From Vreelandella malpeensis (GTDB taxonomy: Bacteria > Pseudomonadota > Gammaproteobacteria > Pseudomonadales > Halomonadaceae), in contig NZ_WHVL01000004.1 of assembly GCF_020622355.1 (NCBI RefSeq), positions 248,001-312,000 on the forward strand: 64,000 nucleotides of DNA. The letters run 5' to 3'. The notes below the pieces were generated by a model that searched no databases, had not been told where the DNA came from, and was given only the letters and a program-made list of their open reading frames with translations. Of this stretch, positions 41,101 through 52,346 are shown piece after piece. Position 1 is the stretch's first letter. Each line of letters begins with the position of its first letter. A program made the position numbers and the translations under genes.

Positions 41101-41588
41101 TGCCCAAGGCGCCGGTGATTCCACTGCTGTTCATCTGGCTGAGCCTGGTGCTGGCGCTGTGCCTGCAGGTGATGCCGCTGGCCGATGGCTGGCAGATGTA
41201 CCGCCCGGACTGGATCGGCCTGATGCTGATCTACTGGTGCATGCGCGTACCCGACCGGGTCGGCGTGTTCCACGGCTTCGTGATCGGGCTTCTGATCGAC
41301 CTGATCGACGGCAGCGTACTGGGTCAGCACGCGCTGGTGTTCTCGCTGCTGGCCTTTCTGTGCGCGCTGGTCTATCCCCGTTTTCGCGCCTACTCGCTGG
41401 TTCAGCAGGCGGTGCTGGTGCTGGTGCTGCTGGGGTTGATCCAGCTCATCGAGCAGTGGCTGCGCGTGCTCACTGGCGTGTTCTCCATTCACCTGTCGTT
41501 TTTGATTCCTGCGCTGATCAGCGCGCTGCTGTGGCCCTGGCTTGCCACCATGCTGGTGGCGCTCGAGCGTCGCGCGGCGCGAACCTGA
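41100..41588 (+). CDS. mreD: Rod-shape protein MreD
   Basis: A small integral membrane protein (162 aa, about five hydrophobic helices) of the elongation machinery. The conserved [21 protein letters not shown] and [21 protein letters not shown] regions are present. The stop/start overlaps with mreC (TGATG) and maf (ATGA) show tight translational coupling. Confidence 0.94.
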   Translation: MPKAPVIPLLFIWLSLVLALCLQVMPLADGWQMYRPDWIGLMLIYWCMRVPDRVGVFHGFVIGLLIDLIDGSVLGQHALVFSLLAFLCALVYPRFRAYSLVQQAVLVLVLLGLIQLIEQWLRVLTGVFSIHLSFLIPALISALLWPWLATMLVALERRAART

Positions 41589-42226
41589 TGACCATGGCCG
41601 CCAAGGATGACGCCGGCATGCGAAAGCAAGGTCCGAACGGACAACCCTCTCCCGTGCTCTGCCTGGCGTCCGCCTCACCAAGGCGTCGTGCGCTGCTGAA
41701 TTCGATCGGCGTGGCGGTCGAGGTCGTCGCCACGAACGTCGATGAAACGCCGCTGCCCGGCGAGTGTGCCGCGGCCTACGTTGAGCGCCTGGCGCGCGCC
41801 AAGGCAAGTGCCGCCCTTGGGCACACGGCGCTTCCGGTGCTGGGTTCGGACACTGCCGTGGTGCTCGACGGGCGCATTCTCGGCAAGCCCGTCGACGAGG
41901 CCGACGCTCACGCGATGCTCGCGGCGCTCTCCGGGCGTAGCCATGAGGTGCTGACCGGGGTGGCCGTGATCGGCCCGCGCGGCGTCTGCGCCTGCGTGGT
42001 CACCACCACGGTCCACATGCGGATGGTCGAGGGCGACGAGATCCGCAGCTACTGGCGAACCGGCGAACCCCAGGACAAGGCCGGCGGCTACGCGATCCAA
42101 GGGCTGGCGTCGGTGTTCGTCGAACAGATCCACGGCAGCCACTCGGCGGTGGTGGGGTTGCCTCTGTTCGAAACGGCGCAGCTACTTTCCAAGCAGGGTG
42201 TGTCCGTTTGGTCGGCTCGCCTGTAA
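41588..42226 (+). CDS. maf: Maf-family nucleotide pyrophosphatase (YhdE type)
   Basis: Maf proteins hydrolyse non-canonical or excess nucleoside triphosphates; the YhdE branch acts on dTTP, UTP and modified forms. The sequence shows [43 protein letters not shown] and [31 protein letters not shown]. The mreD-rng setting is that of yhdE. I used the ATG at 41588, which overlaps the mreD stop. That adds about 20 unconserved residues; ATG at 41618 with AAGGA upstream is a strong alternative. Confidence 0.93.
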   Translation: MTMAAKDDAGMRKQGPNGQPSPVLCLASASPRRRALLNSIGVAVEVVATNVDETPLPGECAAAYVERLARAKASAALGHTALPVLGSDTAVVLDGRILGKPVDEADAHAMLAALSGRSHEVLTGVAVIGPRGVCACVVTTTVHMRMVEGDEIRSYWRTGEPQDKAGGYAIQGLASVFVEQIHGSHSAVVGLPLFETAQLLSKQGVSVWSARL

Positions 42227-42278
42227 AGTAGCGTCAATACGGAGTCTTTGACGCAATCGAGCCCAGAAGGAAGAGTGC

Positions 42279-43742
42279 ATGAGCGGTGAAGTCCTTATCA
42301 ACCTGACGCCCATGGAGACGCGCGTTGCGCTGGTCGAGAACGGGGTGCTGCAGGAAGCCTTGATCGAGCGCTCGCGCCGGCGCGGCATCGTGGGCAATAT
42401 CTACAAAGGCAAGGTGGTGCGGGTGCTGCCTGGCATGCAGGCTGCCTTTGTCGATATTGGCCTCGAGCGTGCGGCCTTCATCCATGCCCACGAGGTGATG
42501 CCCGCCAATACGCCGAGCGACGAGCAGCAGACCATCGGCCAGCTCCTGCACGAGGGCCAGTCGCTGGTAGTGCAGGTCACCAAGGATCCGATCGGCACCA
42601 AGGGGGCCAGGCTCACGACGCACCTGTCGATTCCCTCGCGCTACCTCGTTTACATGCCGGACTCCTCAAACCACGGTGTTTCCCAGCGCATCGAGGACGA
42701 GGCCGAGCGCGAGCGGTTGAAAAAGCTTCTTGACGAGAGCATCGCCGCCCAGACCCTGGAGGTGAGCGGCGGCTTCATCGTGCGCACCGCCGCCGAAGGC
42801 GTGGGCGAGGAAGAGTTTGCAAGCGACATGTACTTCCTGCTGCGCATCTGGCGCAAGGTGAGTGAGCGCAAGATCAGCGCCGCGCCGCCGAGCGTGATCT
42901 ACGACGACCTGCCGCTGTTCATGCGCACCCTGCGCGACGTGATGCGCGACGACATCGAGAAGGTGCGCATCGATTCCCGCGAGAACTTCGTCAAGCTCGT
43001 GGAGTTCGCCGAAGAGTTCATGCCTTACGCGGTGGATCGCATCGAGTACTACCCCGGCGAGCGGCCGATCTTCGATCTCTACAGCGTCGAGGATGAGATC
43101 CAGAAGGCGCTGGCGCGCAAGGTGCAGCTCAAGTCCGGTGGGTATCTCGTGATCGACCCGACCGAAGCGATGACCACCATCGACGTCAATACCGGCGGTT
43201 ACGTCGGCCACCGCAATCTCGAGGAGACCATCTTCAAGACCAACCTGGAAGCGGCGACCGCCATCGCCCGCCAGCTGCGTCTGAGAAACCTCGGCGGCAT
43301 CATCATCATCGACTTCATCGACATGGTCGACGTCGAGCACCAGCGCCAGGTCCTACGGGTGCTGGAAAAAGCGCTGGAGCGCGATCACGCCAAGACCAAG
43401 TGCACCGGTGTCACCGAGCTTGGCCTGGTCCAGCTGACCCGCAAGCGCACCCGCGAGAGCCTGGAGCAGACCCTGTGCGAGGCGTGCTCGACCTGCCACG
43501 GTCGCGGTACGCTCAAGACCCCGGAAACCATCTGCTACGAGATCTTTCGCGAAATTCTGCGTGAAGAGCGCGCCTATAGCGCCGACACCTACCGGGTACT
43601 GGCCTCCCAGCCGGTGGTCGATCGGCTGCTCGACGAGGAGTCCGCGGCGGTGGCGGATCTCGAGGCGTTCATCAACAAGACCATTCGCTTTCAGGTCGAG
43701 CAGAACTACTCCCAGGAGCAGTACGACATCGTGCTGATGTAA
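42279..43742 (+). CDS. rng: Ribonuclease G
   Basis: RNase G is the short paralogue of RNase E that matures the 5' end of 16S rRNA and cuts some mRNAs. The 487-aa product has an S1 domain (about 35-125) and the DNase I-like catalytic core with D302 (TIDVNTGGYVG) and D345 (IIIIDFIDM). The zinc-link motif CEACSTCHGRG follows. It has no RNase E scaffold tail. AAGGAAGAG precedes the ATG, and the stop overlaps yhdP. Confidence 0.97.
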   Translation: MSGEVLINLTPMETRVALVENGVLQEALIERSRRRGIVGNIYKGKVVRVLPGMQAAFVDIGLERAAFIHAHEVMPANTPSDEQQTIGQLLHEGQSLVVQVTKDPIGTKGARLTTHLSIPSRYLVYMPDSSNHGVSQRIEDEAERERLKKLLDESIAAQTLEVSGGFIVRTAAEGVGEEEFASDMYFLLRIWRKVSERKISAAPPSVIYDDLPLFMRTLRDVMRDDIEKVRIDSRENFVKLVEFAEEFMPYAVDRIEYYPGERPIFDLYSVEDEIQKALARKVQLKSGGYLVIDPTEAMTTIDVNTGGYVGHRNLEETIFKTNLEAATAIARQLRLRNLGGIIIIDFIDMVDVEHQRQVLRVLEKALERDHAKTKCTGVTELGLVQLTRKRTRESLEQTLCEACSTCHGRGTLKTPETICYEIFREILREERAYSADTYRVLASQPVVDRLLDEESAAVADLEAFINKTIRFQVEQNYSQEQYDIVLM

Positions 43743-46700
43743 TGACGCTACCCGCTCTTCTCTTTCGCTGGACGCTGGTCGCCTGCGCCACGCTTCTGGG
43801 CCTGATCGCCGTGCTGTCGCTGGTGATCCGGCTGCTGTTCGCCCAGGCCGGCCACTGGGTTCCCCAGATCGAGGACTTGCTCGCGTCACGCATCGGCGCG
43901 CCGGTGAGCCTCGAGTACCTGTCGCTCGGCATCGAGCGCCATGATCTGGTGCTGCGCCTCGAAGGGCTTCACGCCGAATCAGGGCAGGCGCCGCTGGTCT
44001 CTCTCGACAGCGCCTACCTGCGCCTGGATACCTGGGCATCGTTCAAGGCGTGGGCGCCCATCTTCAGCGATGCCCGCCTGTCGGGAATCGATTTTCACCT
44101 CTATCAGAAAGACGAGACCACCTGGGGCTGGCCCGAGCCCGCGATGCTTCCGCTGCTTATGGCACCGGAGCCCGAGGTTGATCTCGATCAAATCGACCGC
44201 TGGACCGAGATTCTGCTCAAGCAGCGCCTGTGGGTGCGCGATACCAACCTGAGCCTGCACGGGCTCGAGGAGTCCCTGACCCTGAACGCGCCCCGGCTTC
44301 TGCTAGGTGGAAGCGATGAGCTCGCTCGTTTCGAGGGGGCGGTGAACATCCGGGAGGCGAGCACGCTGGAGCAGGCCAATGCCCAGCCCGCGCTGATCGT
44401 CCAGGCGGAGATGCAGCCCGACCGCGATGACCCCGGCGATTTCTTCGCGACGGTGCAACTCGAACTCCAGCTCGATCACCTGGTGGCGCTGGGCGATGTG
44501 TTTCGCGCCGATCACATGCCGCATATCGAACAGGCGGGCGGGGCGGTGCGCCTGTGGGGCGAGTGGCTCGACGGGCAACTGAGCGAGGTGCGCGCGGGGC
44601 TGGGTATTCCTCAACTGATCTTGCGTCAGCAGTCGCAGTACGCGGTACTGCGCGATATCAAGGCCAACGGCCAGTGGGAGCGCGATGACGTTGGCGGGCA
44701 GGCGTGGCTTAGCGCCAACGCCAAAAGCGTCGAGTGGGCGCAGCCGGACAATGTGAGTGAAGGCCCGGCGCTGCCGCGCCACTGGTACTTCGCCCACCAG
44801 CCGGGGCAGTGGGAGCTGCGTACCAGCCCCTTCGAGCTCGCCTCGCTAACCGCCTGGCGGGAGTACGCCTTTTTGCCGGAGTCGGTGACTCGGGTACTGC
44901 AGACCCTGGCGCCCAGCGGTCAGGTGCAGGGTCTGCGCCTGGGCCAGCGCAACGGCCGCTGGGGCGTGGACGCGGCGTTGACCAACCTGGCGGTGCAGCC
45001 CTGGGAGGAGGCGCCTGGCGGCGGCCCTCTCGACGCCTGGGTCCAGGCGCGGGATTCGCGCGGACAGGTGAGCTTCAGCAGCGCCGGGCCAAGCGAGCTC
45101 TACTTTCCCGAAGTGTTCGAGGCACCCATGCAGTTGAGCCACGCCCAAGGGCGGGTCGAGTGGGTCTACGACGGCCCGCGCACCATGGTCAGCGGGCGCG
45201 ACCTGGATGTCGTCTGGGACGGCGCCCGCATCGAGGGCGGGTTTGGACTGGTGACCGGCGAGCGGCGCGGCCAGTTCGGTCTCAATCTCGACTTCGCCGA
45301 CGTGGACGCCATCGACACGCCCTTGACACAGTGGCTGCCGATGAAGACCTTGAACGAGGGCGTTCGCGAGTGGCTGGCCACCGACGTCGGCGGCTTCGTG
45401 CCGCGCGGCTCGCTGCGCCTGGGGTTGCCCATCGGCGGCGATCGCGAGCAGAACCCGCCTACCGTCAACCTGGCGCTCGAGATCGAACGCGCCTATCTGC
45501 CCATCGCCGATGACTGGCCCTTGATCGAGGAGGTCGAGGGTCGCCTGACCTGGCAAAACGAAGTGCTCGAGGCCGAGGTCGACCGTGCGCGTAGCCGGGG
45601 TGTGGAGGCCTTCGACGGGCAGGTGCGCATGCAGGATGAGGTACTCGGCGTCAGCGGCAAGCTCGCCAGCGACGCCGACGGCTTGATCGATTTCATCCGT
45701 GCGATTCCTGATGTCGAGACCGGTTTTCTTGATGACGTTCACGCCAGCGGACACATCGACGGTGACATCGCCGTGGCGGTAGACCTCGACGCCCCGGAAG
45801 ACGCCGAGGTCGAGCTCAACGCCCGGCCGCGGCTTTCGCGGGTCAGCTATGCGGGCCTTGCCCAGGCGCCGCTGCGCGACGTCGAGGGCGATCTAGCCTG
45901 GCAGCAGCGCGGCGAGGTGTTCGCACTGCTGGGCAGCGCCCGGGGCCGGCTGCTCGATGGCCCTATCGCTGCCGAGTTCGACGTGCCGCGAGAGGGCATC
46001 GCGCTCTCCGGGGTGCTCGACAGCGCCGCGCTCTTCGAGCTTGCGGGCATGGACGCCGATGAAGCCGCCAGGCTGATCGACGGCCGCGCGGGCTGGAGCG
46101 CTCGCGTGCGCCTCGAGCCGGCGGCGTCGCTGCGTCTGCAAAGCGATCTCGTCGGGGTAGAGAGCCATCTGCCTGCGCCGTTCGCCAAGCCCCGGGGCGA
46201 AGTCTGGCCGCTGCGCCTGGAAGCAGATATCGATCGCGGCCGGCTTCAGGCGCGGCTCGGGCAGGTGATCGAGGCTGACCTTCTGATCGGAGATGCGCTC
46301 GAAGGCGCCATCGCCGTTGGACGGTCGACGCTTTCGAGCGCCGCGAGCGGCGACGGACTGCGCATCGAGGCCGATGTCGCGCGCCTGGATGTCGGCGAGT
46401 GGCAGCGCGCCCTGGCGCCGCTGGGCAACGAGACGGGCGAGGTGTCGACGACGCTTCCATGGTTTGGTGCACCGGTATCGCTGATGTTTGATACCCCCTG
46501 TCTGAGTCTCGATGGCCAGTGCCTGGGCGAGCTGGGACTTGCGGCGCGCCTGGAGGAGCAGTCGCTCGATGCCCGGGTCAGTGGCGATCTCGTCTCGGGC
46601 CGGCTGAGCTATCGCCCGGATGTCCGGCGCCCGCTCGACGTGACCATCGCCTCGCTTGATCTCGACCGTTTCTTGTCCCACGCGCAAGCACCGCGCGGCG

Positions 46701-47569
46701 AGGCCCCGGCCTCCTGGATGGAGGCGGTCGAGACCGCTCGCTACGAACCCGCCCGGGCACCGGCGTGGCTTGTCAAGGTGCCGGACGGACGCCTGCGCCT
46801 GGCGCAGGTGACGCTGCAGGAGAGCCGGGTCGGGCCATTGACCGCCTACTGGCAAAGCGGTGGCGACCGCTTCGTGGTCTCGCCGATGGGCCTGACCCTG
46901 GGCCAGCTTTCGCTGCGCGGCGATCTTTCCTGGCAGGCCAACCGTACCCGGGCGGACGTCTCCGTGCGCGGCGGGGACCTGGGCACGGCGCTGGAGCAGC
47001 TGGGCCAGCCGGTAGCGATTCACAACCGTGCCAGCAGCGCCAACGCACGCCTGGAGTGGCCCGGCGCCCCGTGGCAGCTCGACCTTGCCCAGGCAACCGG
47101 CTTTCTCGAGACCGATCTTCGCGACGGGCGCTTCTTGTCGATGAACTCCACGTCGGCACGCCTCGTTGGGCTTCTGAACTTCGACAATATCCTTCGTCGG
47201 CTGCGGCTGGATTTTTCCGATGTGACCGGCCGAGGCACCGCTTTCGATCGCGTGCACGGCAGTGCCGACGTGGCCGGCGGGCGATTGACCCTGCGCGGGC
47301 CCTTGCAAATCGAGGCGCCGGCCGCCACGTTATCCTTGACCGGAAGCGTCAATCTGTTACAGCGTGAACTCGACCAGCGTCTGGGCGTCACACTGCCCGT
47401 CAGCCAGACATTGCCGATCGCCGCCATCGCCGTAGGCGCGCCCATCGTCGGTGGGGCGCTGCTGGTCGCCGACCAGCTGTTCGGTGAATCGCTCAATCGA
47501 GCAACGACTCTATACTTTCGCGTGCAAGGCCCCTGGACCTCGCCGCGGGTCACTCTAGAAGGTCCTTAA
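43742..47569 (+). CDS. yhdP: AsmA-like lipid transport protein YhdP
   Basis: A very large (1275 aa) inner-membrane-anchored protein with one N-terminal helix (about 10-32) and a long beta-rich periplasmic body ending in an AsmA_2 region. In E. coli, YhdP with TamB and YdbH carries phospholipids to the outer membrane. The C-terminal [24 protein letters not shown] and the [29 protein letters not shown] stretches are typical. It overlaps rng and tldD by one base each (TAATG), so the three are translationally coupled. Confidence 0.93.
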   Translation: MTLPALLFRWTLVACATLLGLIAVLSLVIRLLFAQAGHWVPQIEDLLASRIGAPVSLEYLSLGIERHDLVLRLEGLHAESGQAPLVSLDSAYLRLDTWASFKAWAPIFSDARLSGIDFHLYQKDETTWGWPEPAMLPLLMAPEPEVDLDQIDRWTEILLKQRLWVRDTNLSLHGLEESLTLNAPRLLLGGSDELARFEGAVNIREASTLEQANAQPALIVQAEMQPDRDDPGDFFATVQLELQLDHLVALGDVFRADHMPHIEQAGGAVRLWGEWLDGQLSEVRAGLGIPQLILRQQSQYAVLRDIKANGQWERDDVGGQAWLSANAKSVEWAQPDNVSEGPALPRHWYFAHQPGQWELRTSPFELASLTAWREYAFLPESVTRVLQTLAPSGQVQGLRLGQRNGRWGVDAALTNLAVQPWEEAPGGGPLDAWVQARDSRGQVSFSSAGPSELYFPEVFEAPMQLSHAQGRVEWVYDGPRTMVSGRDLDVVWDGARIEGGFGLVTGERRGQFGLNLDFADVDAIDTPLTQWLPMKTLNEGVREWLATDVGGFVPRGSLRLGLPIGGDREQNPPTVNLALEIERAYLPIADDWPLIEEVEGRLTWQNEVLEAEVDRARSRGVEAFDGQVRMQDEVLGVSGKLASDADGLIDFIRAIPDVETGFLDDVHASGHIDGDIAVAVDLDAPEDAEVELNARPRLSRVSYAGLAQAPLRDVEGDLAWQQRGEVFALLGSARGRLLDGPIAAEFDVPREGIALSGVLDSAALFELAGMDADEAARLIDGRAGWSARVRLEPAASLRLQSDLVGVESHLPAPFAKPRGEVWPLRLEADIDRGRLQARLGQVIEADLLIGDALEGAIAVGRSTLSSAASGDGLRIEADVARLDVGEWQRALAPLGNETGEVSTTLPWFGAPVSLMFDTPCLSLDGQCLGELGLAARLEEQSLDARVSGDLVSGRLSYRPDVRRPLDVTIASLDLDRFLSHAQAPRGEAPASWMEAVETARYEPARAPAWLVKVPDGRLRLAQVTLQESRVGPLTAYWQSGGDRFVVSPMGLTLGQLSLRGDLSWQANRTRADVSVRGGDLGTALEQLGQPVAIHNRASSANARLEWPGAPWQLDLAQATGFLETDLRDGRFLSMNSTSARLVGLLNFDNILRRLRLDFSDVTGRGTAFDRVHGSADVAGGRLTLRGPLQIEAPAATLSLTGSVNLLQRELDQRLGVTLPVSQTLPIAAIAVGAPIVGGALLVADQLFGESLNRATTLYFRVQGPWTSPRVTLEGP

Positions 47570-49020
47570 TGAGCGCACATACAAGCGATTTAGACACCGC
47601 CGTTTCCATTCTGCTGACGCCCAGCGGCCTCGACGTCGCGGCGCTGGACAAGGGGCTCGGCTACGCCCTGGGTGCGGGTATCGACTATGCGGATCTCTAC
47701 TTCCAGCGTACCTGGCAAGAGGGCTGGGTGCTGGAGGATGGGCGCGTCAAGGAGGCCAGCTACAACATCGACGGCGGCGTGGGCGTGCGCTCGCTCGCCG
47801 GCGAGAAGACCGGCTTCGCCTACTCCAACCAGATCAGCGCCAACGCGTTGATGGATACCGGGCGCACCGCCGCGGGCATCGTGCGAAGCGGCAAGACGCT
47901 GTCGGGTCAGGCAGTCGAGATGGTCGGCGCCGAGCGCTTCTACGCCGGCATCGACCCGCTCGCCGGGCTCACCGCCGAAGAGAAGGTTGCCATGCTGCAG
48001 GAGGCCGACCGTGTTGCGCGGGCGGCGGACCCGGGCGTGAGCCAGGTCAGCGCCTCGCTCTCGGGCACCTATGAAGTGGTGCTGGTGCGAGCAAGCGACG
48101 GGTCGCTCGCCGCCGACATTCGCCCGCTGGTGCGCTTCAACGTCAGCGTCATCGCCTCTCGAAACGGCCGTCGCGAGCGCGGCGGGGCCGGCGGCGGCGG
48201 GCGCTATTCGATGGCCGAGCTCAAGGCGCAAGGGGCGCCTGCGCGCTACGCTCGCGAGGCGGTGCGCCAGGCGCTCGTCAACCTCGACGCGGTGGACGCC
48301 CCGGCGGGGCAACTGCCGGTGGTACTCGGCGCAGGCTGGCCGGGTATCCTGCTTCACGAGGCGGTGGGCCATGGCCTTGAAGCTGATTTCAACCGCAAGG
48401 GCAGCTCCGCCTTCGCCGGGCGCATGGGCCAGCGCGTGGCCGCCCCCGGGGTCACGGTGGTGGACGATGCGACCATTCGCGACGGGCGCGGCTCGCTCAG
48501 CGTCGACGACGAAGGCACGCCGGGCCAGTACACCCCCTTGATCGAGGACGGCATCCTCACCGGCTACATGCAGGACAAGCTCAACGCGCGGCTGATGAAC
48601 ATGGCGCCGACCGGTAACGCCCGGCGCGAATCCTTCGCGCACATGCCGATGCCGCGCATGACCAACACCGTGATGCTGGCGGGCCAGGACGCGCCGGAGG
48701 ACATCATCAAGAGCGTCAAGCGCGGGATCTACGCGGTCAGTTTCGGCGGCGGCCAGGTGGACATCACCTCGGGCAAGTTCGTGTTTTCGGCAAGCGAGGC
48801 CTACCTGATCGAGGACGGCAGGATCACCGCGCCGGTCAAGGGCGCCACGCTGATCGGCAACGGGCCGGAAGCGATGGGGCGGGTGTCGATGATCGGACAC
48901 GACCTGGCGATGGATACCGGGGTCGGCGTGTGCGGCAAGGAGGGGCAGGGCGTGCCGGTCGGCGTCGGCCAGCCCACGCTCAAGCTCGACGAGCTGACCG
49001 TGGGCGGCACGCAGTCATGA
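47569..49020 (+). CDS. tldD: Metalloprotease subunit TldD
   Basis: TldD and TldE (PmbA) form a zinc protease that digests unfolded peptides, matures microcin B17 and degrades the CcdA antitoxin in E. coli. TldD is the catalytic half: the HExxxH motif HEAVGH is at 263-268 within [19 protein letters not shown]. The 483-aa length is standard. The partner pmbA follows after the oppositely oriented darP. Confidence 0.97.
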   Translation: MSAHTSDLDTAVSILLTPSGLDVAALDKGLGYALGAGIDYADLYFQRTWQEGWVLEDGRVKEASYNIDGGVGVRSLAGEKTGFAYSNQISANALMDTGRTAAGIVRSGKTLSGQAVEMVGAERFYAGIDPLAGLTAEEKVAMLQEADRVARAADPGVSQVSASLSGTYEVVLVRASDGSLAADIRPLVRFNVSVIASRNGRRERGGAGGGGRYSMAELKAQGAPARYAREAVRQALVNLDAVDAPAGQLPVVLGAGWPGILLHEAVGHGLEADFNRKGSSAFAGRMGQRVAAPGVTVVDDATIRDGRGSLSVDDEGTPGQYTPLIEDGILTGYMQDKLNARLMNMAPTGNARRESFAHMPMPRMTNTVMLAGQDAPEDIIKSVKRGIYAVSFGGGQVDITSGKFVFSASEAYLIEDGRITAPVKGATLIGNGPEAMGRVSMIGHDLAMDTGVGVCGKEGQGVPVGVGQPTLKLDELTVGGTQS

Positions 49021-49027
49021 GCCGAGT

Positions 49028-49558
49028 TCAGAGCTCAAGGGTGTCGCGCAAGTGCTTGAAGAGCTTGCGGGCGCTAGCCGGCGGCTTTTGCTGCTCGCGC
49101 TCCTTCTGGGCATTGCGCACCAGCTGGCGAATCAACTGACGATCGGCACTTGGGTGTTCGGCCAGAAAGGCGTCCACCGCCGGGTCGCCTTCGGTGACGA
49201 GCCGGTCACGCCACTTTTCGAGACGGTGAAAGGCATGATCGCGCTGGGTCTTCTCGGCCTCGATCGTGTCGAAGACGGCCTGGATGGCGACCAGGTCCTC
49301 TTTACGAATCAACTTGCCGACGTACTGCATGTGACGCCGGCGCCCTTCGTGGGAGCGAATGCGCGAGGTCTCGTCTATGGCGGCGAGCATGTCGTCCGAA
49401 AGCGGAAAACGGGCGCGCTCCTCGGGCTTCATGGCGATCAGCGTTTCGCCGAGCGCCTGGAGCTCGTGCATCTCGCGTTTGAGTTGGGACTTGCTGGGGC
49501 GCATCGACTCTTCCGGCAACTCCTCGAGCTCGGCGGGGGCGGGGCGTCTTCTAGGCAT
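49028..49558 (-). CDS. darP: Ribosome-associated 50S assembly factor DarP (YjgA)
   Basis: DarP (DUF615) binds pre-50S particles and promotes peptidyl transferase centre maturation. The 176-aa product is highly charged and helical. Conserved family segments are SKSQLKREMHELQALGETL, IRSHEGRRRHMQYVGKLIR and HRLEKWRDRLV. The ATG at 49558 (MPRRRPAPAE) is the likely start; longer frames to 49732 run into pmbA. It is divergent from pmbA, the same pairing as E. coli yjgA-pmbA. Confidence 0.92.
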   Translation of the reverse strand: MPRRRPAPAELEELPEESMRPSKSQLKREMHELQALGETLIAMKPEERARFPLSDDMLAAIDETSRIRSHEGRRRHMQYVGKLIRKEDLVAIQAVFDTIEAEKTQRDHAFHRLEKWRDRLVTEGDPAVDAFLAEHPSADRQLIRQLVRNAQKEREQQKPPASARKLFKHLRDTLEL

Positions 49559-49652
49559 ACGGGCACTCACTAAATAGATGTGTCGCCGGCTAGTATACCA
49601 GCTGCGACCACCACATTGATGCGCCGGCGACATTGGCGACAAGGAGACGATG

Positions 49653-50999
49653 ATGGCACAGGCATTCGACGCGACCGCCCAGGAAAAAGAGCTGGCTGCA
49701 CGTGCGCAGGAGGCTCTGGCGCTGGCGCGCAAGCTTGGCGCAAGCGAAGCGGAGGTCGGCGCCAGCGTCGATCAGGGCCTGGGCGTGAGCGTACGCCTGG
49801 GCGAGGTGGAGACCGTCGAGCTTTCCCGCGACCAAGGGATCGCGGTCACGCTTTACGTCGGCAAGCGCAAGGGCAGTGCCTCTTCTTCGGACGCGAGTTC
49901 CGCCTCGATCAAGGCGGTGGTGGAGAAAGCGCTGGCGATCGCTCGCTACACCGGCGAGGACCCGGCGGCGGGGCTCGCCGAGGCATCAAAAATGGCCACC
50001 GACCTTCCCGATTTGAAGGTGCATCACCCTTGGGCGCTGGATACTGAGCGGGCCATCGAGCTGGCGCTGGCCTGCGAGCAGGCCGGGCGCGAGGTGACGG
50101 GCATCCACCAGTCGGAAGGGGCGTCGCTGTCGAGCGGCGAGGGCGTGCGCGTCTACGCCAACAGCCACGGCTTTTTAGGTACCCAGAAGGGCAGCAGCCA
50201 CTCGCTTTCCTGCATGCTGATCGCCCAGGACGAGGGTGGGATGCAGCGCGACTATGACTACACCAGCGCCCGCAACCCGCATGCACTCAGAGACCCTGCG
50301 AGCGTGGGTCGCGAGGCCGCGCGGCGCACCCTGCGCCGGCTCGGCGCCAAGCGCCCGCCCACCGGTACCTTTCCGGTACTCTTCGACCCTTCCTTGGCTT
50401 CCGGGCTCGTCGGCCACCTGATGGGGGCGCTGGCGGGTGGGGCGCTCTACCGCGAAGCGTCGTTTCTGTGCGACAGCCTCGGCCAGCCGCTGTTTCCTGA
50501 ATGGTTCAGCCTTGGGGAGCGGCCGATGGAGGTCGGTGCCCAGGCAAGCTCGCCCTTCGATGGCGAAGGCGTACAGACTCGCGACAACCGCTTCATCGAG
50601 GATGGGCGCATCGCCAGCTACATGCTCTCCTCCTACAGCGCGCGGCGTCTCGGCATGAGCACCACCGGCAACGCCGGCGGGGCGCGTAACATTCGCCTCG
50701 AGGCACCGCTGGAGACTCTGGAAGCGCTGCTGAAGAGGATGGGGCGCGGAGTGCTGGTCACCGAGCTGATGGGCCAGGGCGTGAACGGCGTGACCGGTGA
50801 TTATTCGCGCGGCGCAGCGGGTTTCTGGGTCGAAAACGGCGAGATCCAGTACCCGGTCGAGGAGTTCACCATCGCCGGCAACCTGAAGACCATGTTTGCA
50901 GGCCTGCAGGGGCTGGGCGGCGATATCGATACGCGCGGCAGCATTCACACCGGCAGCTGGCTGATCGATGCGATGACCGTGGCCGGGAGCAGAGTCTAG
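49653..50999 (+). CDS. pmbA: Metalloprotease subunit PmbA/TldE
   Basis: The non-catalytic partner of TldD. The 448-aa product has the same fold but no HExxxH, as expected, with GVSVRLGEVETVELSRDQG and STTGNAGGARNIRLE conserved. AAGGAG lies six bases before the ATG at 49653; another ATG is one codon earlier. It ends 81 bases before the convergent ptsO. Confidence 0.95.
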   Translation: MAQAFDATAQEKELAARAQEALALARKLGASEAEVGASVDQGLGVSVRLGEVETVELSRDQGIAVTLYVGKRKGSASSSDASSASIKAVVEKALAIARYTGEDPAAGLAEASKMATDLPDLKVHHPWALDTERAIELALACEQAGREVTGIHQSEGASLSSGEGVRVYANSHGFLGTQKGSSHSLSCMLIAQDEGGMQRDYDYTSARNPHALRDPASVGREAARRTLRRLGAKRPPTGTFPVLFDPSLASGLVGHLMGALAGGALYREASFLCDSLGQPLFPEWFSLGERPMEVGAQASSPFDGEGVQTRDNRFIEDGRIASYMLSSYSARRLGMSTTGNAGGARNIRLEAPLETLEALLKRMGRGVLVTELMGQGVNGVTGDYSRGAAGFWVENGEIQYPVEEFTIAGNLKTMFAGLQGLGGDIDTRGSIHTGSWLIDAMTVAGSRV

Positions 51000-51019
51000 C
51001 CTGGAGCGTTATCGGAAAG

Positions 51020-51035
51020 GGCGGCGAAAGCCGCC
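51020..51035. terminator. Hairpin between convergent pmbA and ptsO
   Basis: GGCGGC-GAAA-GCCGCC is a perfect 6-bp stem with a GNRA tetraloop. On the minus strand it is followed by CTTTCC, on the plus strand by TGGTTC. It is weak as a terminator but is the only hairpin in the gap. Confidence 0.4.
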
Positions 51036-51080
51036 TGGTTCGGAATGTCGTGCACCAGAAAAGCGGCAAGGCGCACTGTG

Positions 51081-51350
51081 TCAGGCGTCTTCGTCGAAGC
51101 GTGCTTCGAACAGTGCCTGTATCGCATCGAGCGTCGCGTCCGCATCGCTGCCTCGAGCCTCCACGGTCAGCGTAGTGCCGCAGGGGGCAGCGAGCATCAG
51201 AAGCGACATGATGTTGGCGGCATCGGCCTTCTGGCCGTGCTTGTAGACGTGCACCTGCGACTCGAAACGCTGGGCGCAGGTGACCAGCTTGGTGGCGGCG
51301 CGCGCATGGAGCCCGCGTTGATTGAGCAGTGTCAAGCGTCTTTCTGGCAC
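51081..51350 (-). CDS. ptsO: Nitrogen-PTS phosphocarrier NPr (HPr family)
   Basis: An 89-aa HPr-like protein that passes phosphate from PtsP to PtsN. The phosphorylated His15 is in NQRGLHARAATKL, and the Ser-site-like segment is NIMSLLML. The GTG at 51350 lies six bases after AAGGA and gives the normal HPr length; an in-frame start at 51416 would add 22 unconserved residues. Last gene of the rpoN-hpf-ptsN-rapZ-ptsO run, the enterobacterial npr position. Confidence 0.93.
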   Translation of the reverse strand: MPERRLTLLNQRGLHARAATKLVTCAQRFESQVHVYKHGQKADAANIMSLLMLAAPCGTTLTVEARGSDADATLDAIQALFEARFDEDA

Positions 51351-51417
51351 CCTGGTTCCTTTTCCGAGCGGTGTCTTGGTGAAGTCGTGGGGGCGGTGAT
51401 CGCGCGCCGCCTTCAAC

Positions 51418-52308
51418 TCATGACGTGGGCAACGCCGTCGCGGCGCTGTAATGCAGCCCGAGTTCGCGATGGCGAACCTGGACGTTTCGCTGCGAAGTGG
51501 CGAGCCGCTGGGCCAGGCGCTCGACCAGGTACACCGAGCGGTGTTGGCCGCCAGTGCAGCCGATGGCGACGGTCATGTAGCTTCGCTGACTGTCTTGATA
51601 GACCGGTAGCCACTTCTCTAGCCATGACTGAATGTCCTGGCACATCTGCTCGACCACGGGGTAGCCTTCCAGAAACGTCGCGATCTCGGTGTCACGGCCG
51701 GTGAAAGGGCGCAGTGTCGGATCCCAGTAGGGGTTGGGCAGGCAGCGAATATCGAAGACGATATCGGCATCCAATGGTACGCCACGCTTGTAGCCGAAGG
51801 ATTCGAAGGTCAGCGTCAGTTGGTCCTGGCGTTGGTGGGCGAGCTCGTCGGTGATGCGCCGGCGCAGGTCATGCACCGTCAGTCGCGAGGTATCGATCAT
51901 CAGATCGGCGAGCTCGCGTATGCCGAATAGCGTCTGCTCCTCCTTGTCGATCGCCTCCTCCAGCGTCATGTCTGTGTCGCGAGTCAGCGGATGGCGTCGT
52001 CGGGTGGCGGAGTAGCGCTCGAGCAGGATGCGCGCATCGGTGGTCAGGTAGATCACCTGTACGTGGATGTTCCCGACCTTGATGTCGCGCAGAAGCGTTG
52101 GAAAGCGTTCGAGCGCCGCGGGAAGGTTGCGGGCATCGATGCTCACCGCCAGGTGGGTGCGCTCTCCCTGCTGGCCTAGCTCCTCCACCAGCGAGCCCAG
52201 CAGCATCGCCGGCAGGTTGTCGATGGCATAGTAGCCCAGATCTTCCAGCGCCTGCAGGGCGATGGATTTTCCCGACCCGGAGCGGCCGCTGATGATGACT
52301 AGTTGCAT
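51418..52308 (-). CDS. rapZ: RNase adapter protein RapZ
   Basis: RapZ (YvcJ family) binds nucleotides and, in E. coli, senses glucosamine-6-phosphate and brings the small RNA GlmZ to RNase E. The 296-aa product has the P-loop GRSGSGKS (8-15), LEDLGYYAIDNLPAMLL, and the C-terminal IGCTGGQHRSVYLVERLA. It lies between ptsN and ptsO as in E. coli. Whether a GlmZ-like RNA exists here cannot be seen in the window. Confidence 0.96.
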   Translation of the reverse strand: MQLVIISGRSGSGKSIALQALEDLGYYAIDNLPAMLLGSLVEELGQQGERTHLAVSIDARNLPAALERFPTLLRDIKVGNIHVQVIYLTTDARILLERYSATRRRHPLTRDTDMTLEEAIDKEEQTLFGIRELADLMIDTSRLTVHDLRRRITDELAHQRQDQLTLTFESFGYKRGVPLDADIVFDIRCLPNPYWDPTLRPFTGRDTEIATFLEGYPVVEQMCQDIQSWLEKWLPVYQDSQRSYMTVAIGCTGGQHRSVYLVERLAQRLATSQRNVQVRHRELGLHYSAATALPTS

Positions 52309-52346
52309 GGCATCTCTCTTCGGTGGTCGAGTCCGGGTCGCGGTCG

